From Lachnospiraceae bacterium (GTDB lineage Bacteria; Bacillota; Clostridia; Lachnospirales; Lachnospiraceae): a DNA stretch of 7,553 nucleotides. Below are positions 6,577 to 7,553 of the stretch, one piece after another; position 1 is the stretch's first letter, and every line of letters begins with the position of its first letter. Where the stretch lies: assembly GCA_003446735.1 (NCBI GenBank), contig DMCJ01000103.1, forward strand, positions 1 through 7,553. Direction: 5' to 3'. The notes below the pieces were generated by a model. The model made no database searches and was not told where the DNA came from. It saw only the letters and a program-made list of their open reading frames with translations. A program made the translations under genes and the position numbers.

Positions 6577-7383
6577 ATGGAACTTATTAAAGACCTCTAC
6601 AGGAACAGGAGGCTGATCCTTAAACTGTCGAAGAACGATTTTAAGACCCGCTATGCCGGTTCGTATCTGGGCATTGTCTGGGCCTTTGTTCAGCCTGTTG
6701 TGACCATCCTTGTTTACTGGTTCGTATTTGAAAAAGGATTAAAGAGTACTCCCTCTACATTAGAGGACGGTACCGCCATTCCTTTTGTACTTATGCTTAC
6801 AAGCGGACTCGTTCCCTGGTTCTTCTTTTCGGAAGCGCTCAATAACGGAACAAATGCTCTTATCGAATACAAATACCTGGTGCAGAAAGTGGTATTTAAG
6901 ATATCGGTCCTTCCGATAATAAAGATCATGTCGGCACTTTACGTTCACCTTTTCTTTGTCGTATTTACGATAATCTTATTTGCGGCATACGGACATATGC
7001 CCGACCTTTACAGCCTGCAGGTGATCTATTATTCATTCTGCATGTTTGTACTCGTCCTTGCGCTTTGTTATTCGACAAGTGCGATAGTCGTGTTCTTTAA
7101 GGACCTTACTCAGATAATAAATATCATCCTCCAGATCGGAATGTGGGCAACGCCGATATTATGGCAGCTTTCGATAATAACAAATCCGATACTTGTAATG
7201 GTGTTTAAGGTAAATCCCGTTTACTATATCGTCCAGGGTTACAGGGACGCGCTGATCTACAAGGTATGGTTCTGGCAGGAGTGGAAGATGACGCTCTGGT
7301 TCTGGTTCTGTGTCCTTATCCTCATGCTGATAGGAACAAAGGTATTTAAGAGACTTAAACCGCACTTCGCGGATGTGCTTTAA
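6577..7383 (+). CDS. wzm: ABC-2 type polysaccharide export permease (Wzm/TagG family)
   Basis: 268 residues, the usual length of this family. The N-terminal cytosolic amphipathic stretch and family signature are visible as KNDFKTRYAGSYLG (19-32), followed by six hydrophobic segments (about 31-51, 68-88, 113-138, 147-172, 180-200, 238-255). Other family marks are SGLVPWFFFSEAL (76-88), FKDLTQIINIILQI (174-187), NPVYYIVQGYRDAL (213-226) and a basic C-terminus ending KPHFADVL. Two copies would form the channel that moves a lipid-linked glycan across the cytoplasmic membrane, powered by the ATPase encoded next. In Gram-positives the same family exports wall teichoic acid (TagG); the neighbouring Rmd and glycosyltransferases favour a rhamnose-containing polysaccharide or glycan. 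It lies 7 bases after the previous gene and 12 bases before the ATPase gene. Confidence 0.93.
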   Translation: MELIKDLYRNRRLILKLSKNDFKTRYAGSYLGIVWAFVQPVVTILVYWFVFEKGLKSTPSTLEDGTAIPFVLMLTSGLVPWFFFSEALNNGTNALIEYKYLVQKVVFKISVLPIIKIMSALYVHLFFVVFTIILFAAYGHMPDLYSLQVIYYSFCMFVLVLALCYSTSAIVVFFKDLTQIINIILQIGMWATPILWQLSIITNPILVMVFKVNPVYYIVQGYRDALIYKVWFWQEWKMTLWFWFCVLILMLIGTKVFKRLKPHFADVL

Positions 7384-7395
7384 GAGTGGTGGAAG

Positions 7396-7553
7396 ATGGA
7401 AGATAATATAGCGATCAGAGTTGATCATGTAAGTAAAGTTTATAAGTTATACAAGAAGCCCTCCGACAGGATGAGGGAGGCTTTCGGCTCGAAGAAGGTG
7501 CAGGTTACGGAGCACTTTGCCCTTGATGATGTTTCTTTTGAAGTAAAAAAGGG
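7396..7553 (+). CDS. wzt: ABC polysaccharide exporter ATP-binding protein (Wzt/TagH family), 3'-truncated by window edge
   Basis: Only 52 codons and two bases are visible. They carry the N-terminus typical of Wzt/TagH ATPases: IAIRVDHVSKVYKLYKKPSD (residues 5-24), then RMREAFG and the strand FALDDVSFEVKKG (40-52) that leads into the Walker A loop just past the edge. The insert between YKLY and ALDDV is the family's usual short extension relative to other ABC ATPases. The start ATG 7396 is preceded by GGTGGAAG (7389-7395 region), a weak Shine-Dalgarno placed very close. The protein would pair with the permease encoded 12 bases upstream. Whether it has the C-terminal glycan-recognition domain found in Wzt proteins that bind capped chains cannot be seen here. 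Confidence 0.92.
   Translation, partial: MEDNIAIRVDHVSKVYKLYKKPSDRMREAFGSKKVQVTEHFALDDVSFEVKK

Noticed and set aside
7159..7428. 89-codon antisense frame over the permease end and ATPase start
   Set aside because: It overlaps two clear family members on the other strand, and its translation shows no domain.
1..7553. Mobile element, CRISPR array, tRNA or rRNA
   Set aside because: No transposase motif, terminal inverted repeat, regularly spaced repeat or structured RNA was seen; coding sequence fills almost the whole window.

Overview
The window is a stretch of a surface-polysaccharide gene cluster in which all seven genes lie on the + strand. Codon use (frequent TTA, ATA, AGA, AGG), moderate GC, polycistronic packing with ATGA overlaps, and protein motifs resembling those of clostridial (Lachnospiraceae-like) polysaccharide loci suggest an anaerobic Clostridia-type Firmicute. 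This taxonomic call is inference from style, not from a marker gene.

Layout: (1) 1-690, the C-terminal three quarters of an extended short-chain dehydrogenase best matched to GDP-6-deoxy-D-mannose reductase (Rmd), which makes GDP-D-rhamnose. (2) 700-1626, a class I SAM-dependent methyltransferase. (3) 1623-4790, a 1055-residue multidomain protein with an N-terminal kinase (APH-like) domain, a probable beta-sandwich, a helical/coiled-coil linker and two tandem GT2 glycosyltransferase domains. (4 and 5) 4787-5752 and 5742-6569, two overlapping ORFs that look like the two halves of one polytopic GT-C-like (DUF6077-like) membrane protein; removing one G from a GGGGG run would fuse them into about 593 residues. 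(6) 6577-7383, an ABC-2 polysaccharide exporter permease (Wzm/TagG type). (7) 7396 to the right edge, the first 52 codons of the matching ATPase (Wzt/TagH type).

Read together, the genes give a nucleotide sugar (GDP-D-rhamnose), glycosyltransferases that would build a glycan on a lipid carrier at the cytoplasmic face, and an ABC transporter that would export it. The most interesting reading is that the methyltransferase plus the kinase-like/coiled-coil part of gene 3 form a split counterpart of WbdD, the methyltransferase-kinase chain terminator of E. coli O8/O9/O9a polysaccharides, here fused directly to its glycosyltransferases. That is a hypothesis from motifs and gene order.

There is no gap over 13 bases between genes, and I saw no internal promoter, terminator, RNA gene, insertion sequence, CRISPR array or long repeat. 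The window appears to be the interior of one operon, with its promoter, gmd and the rest of the ATPase gene outside.
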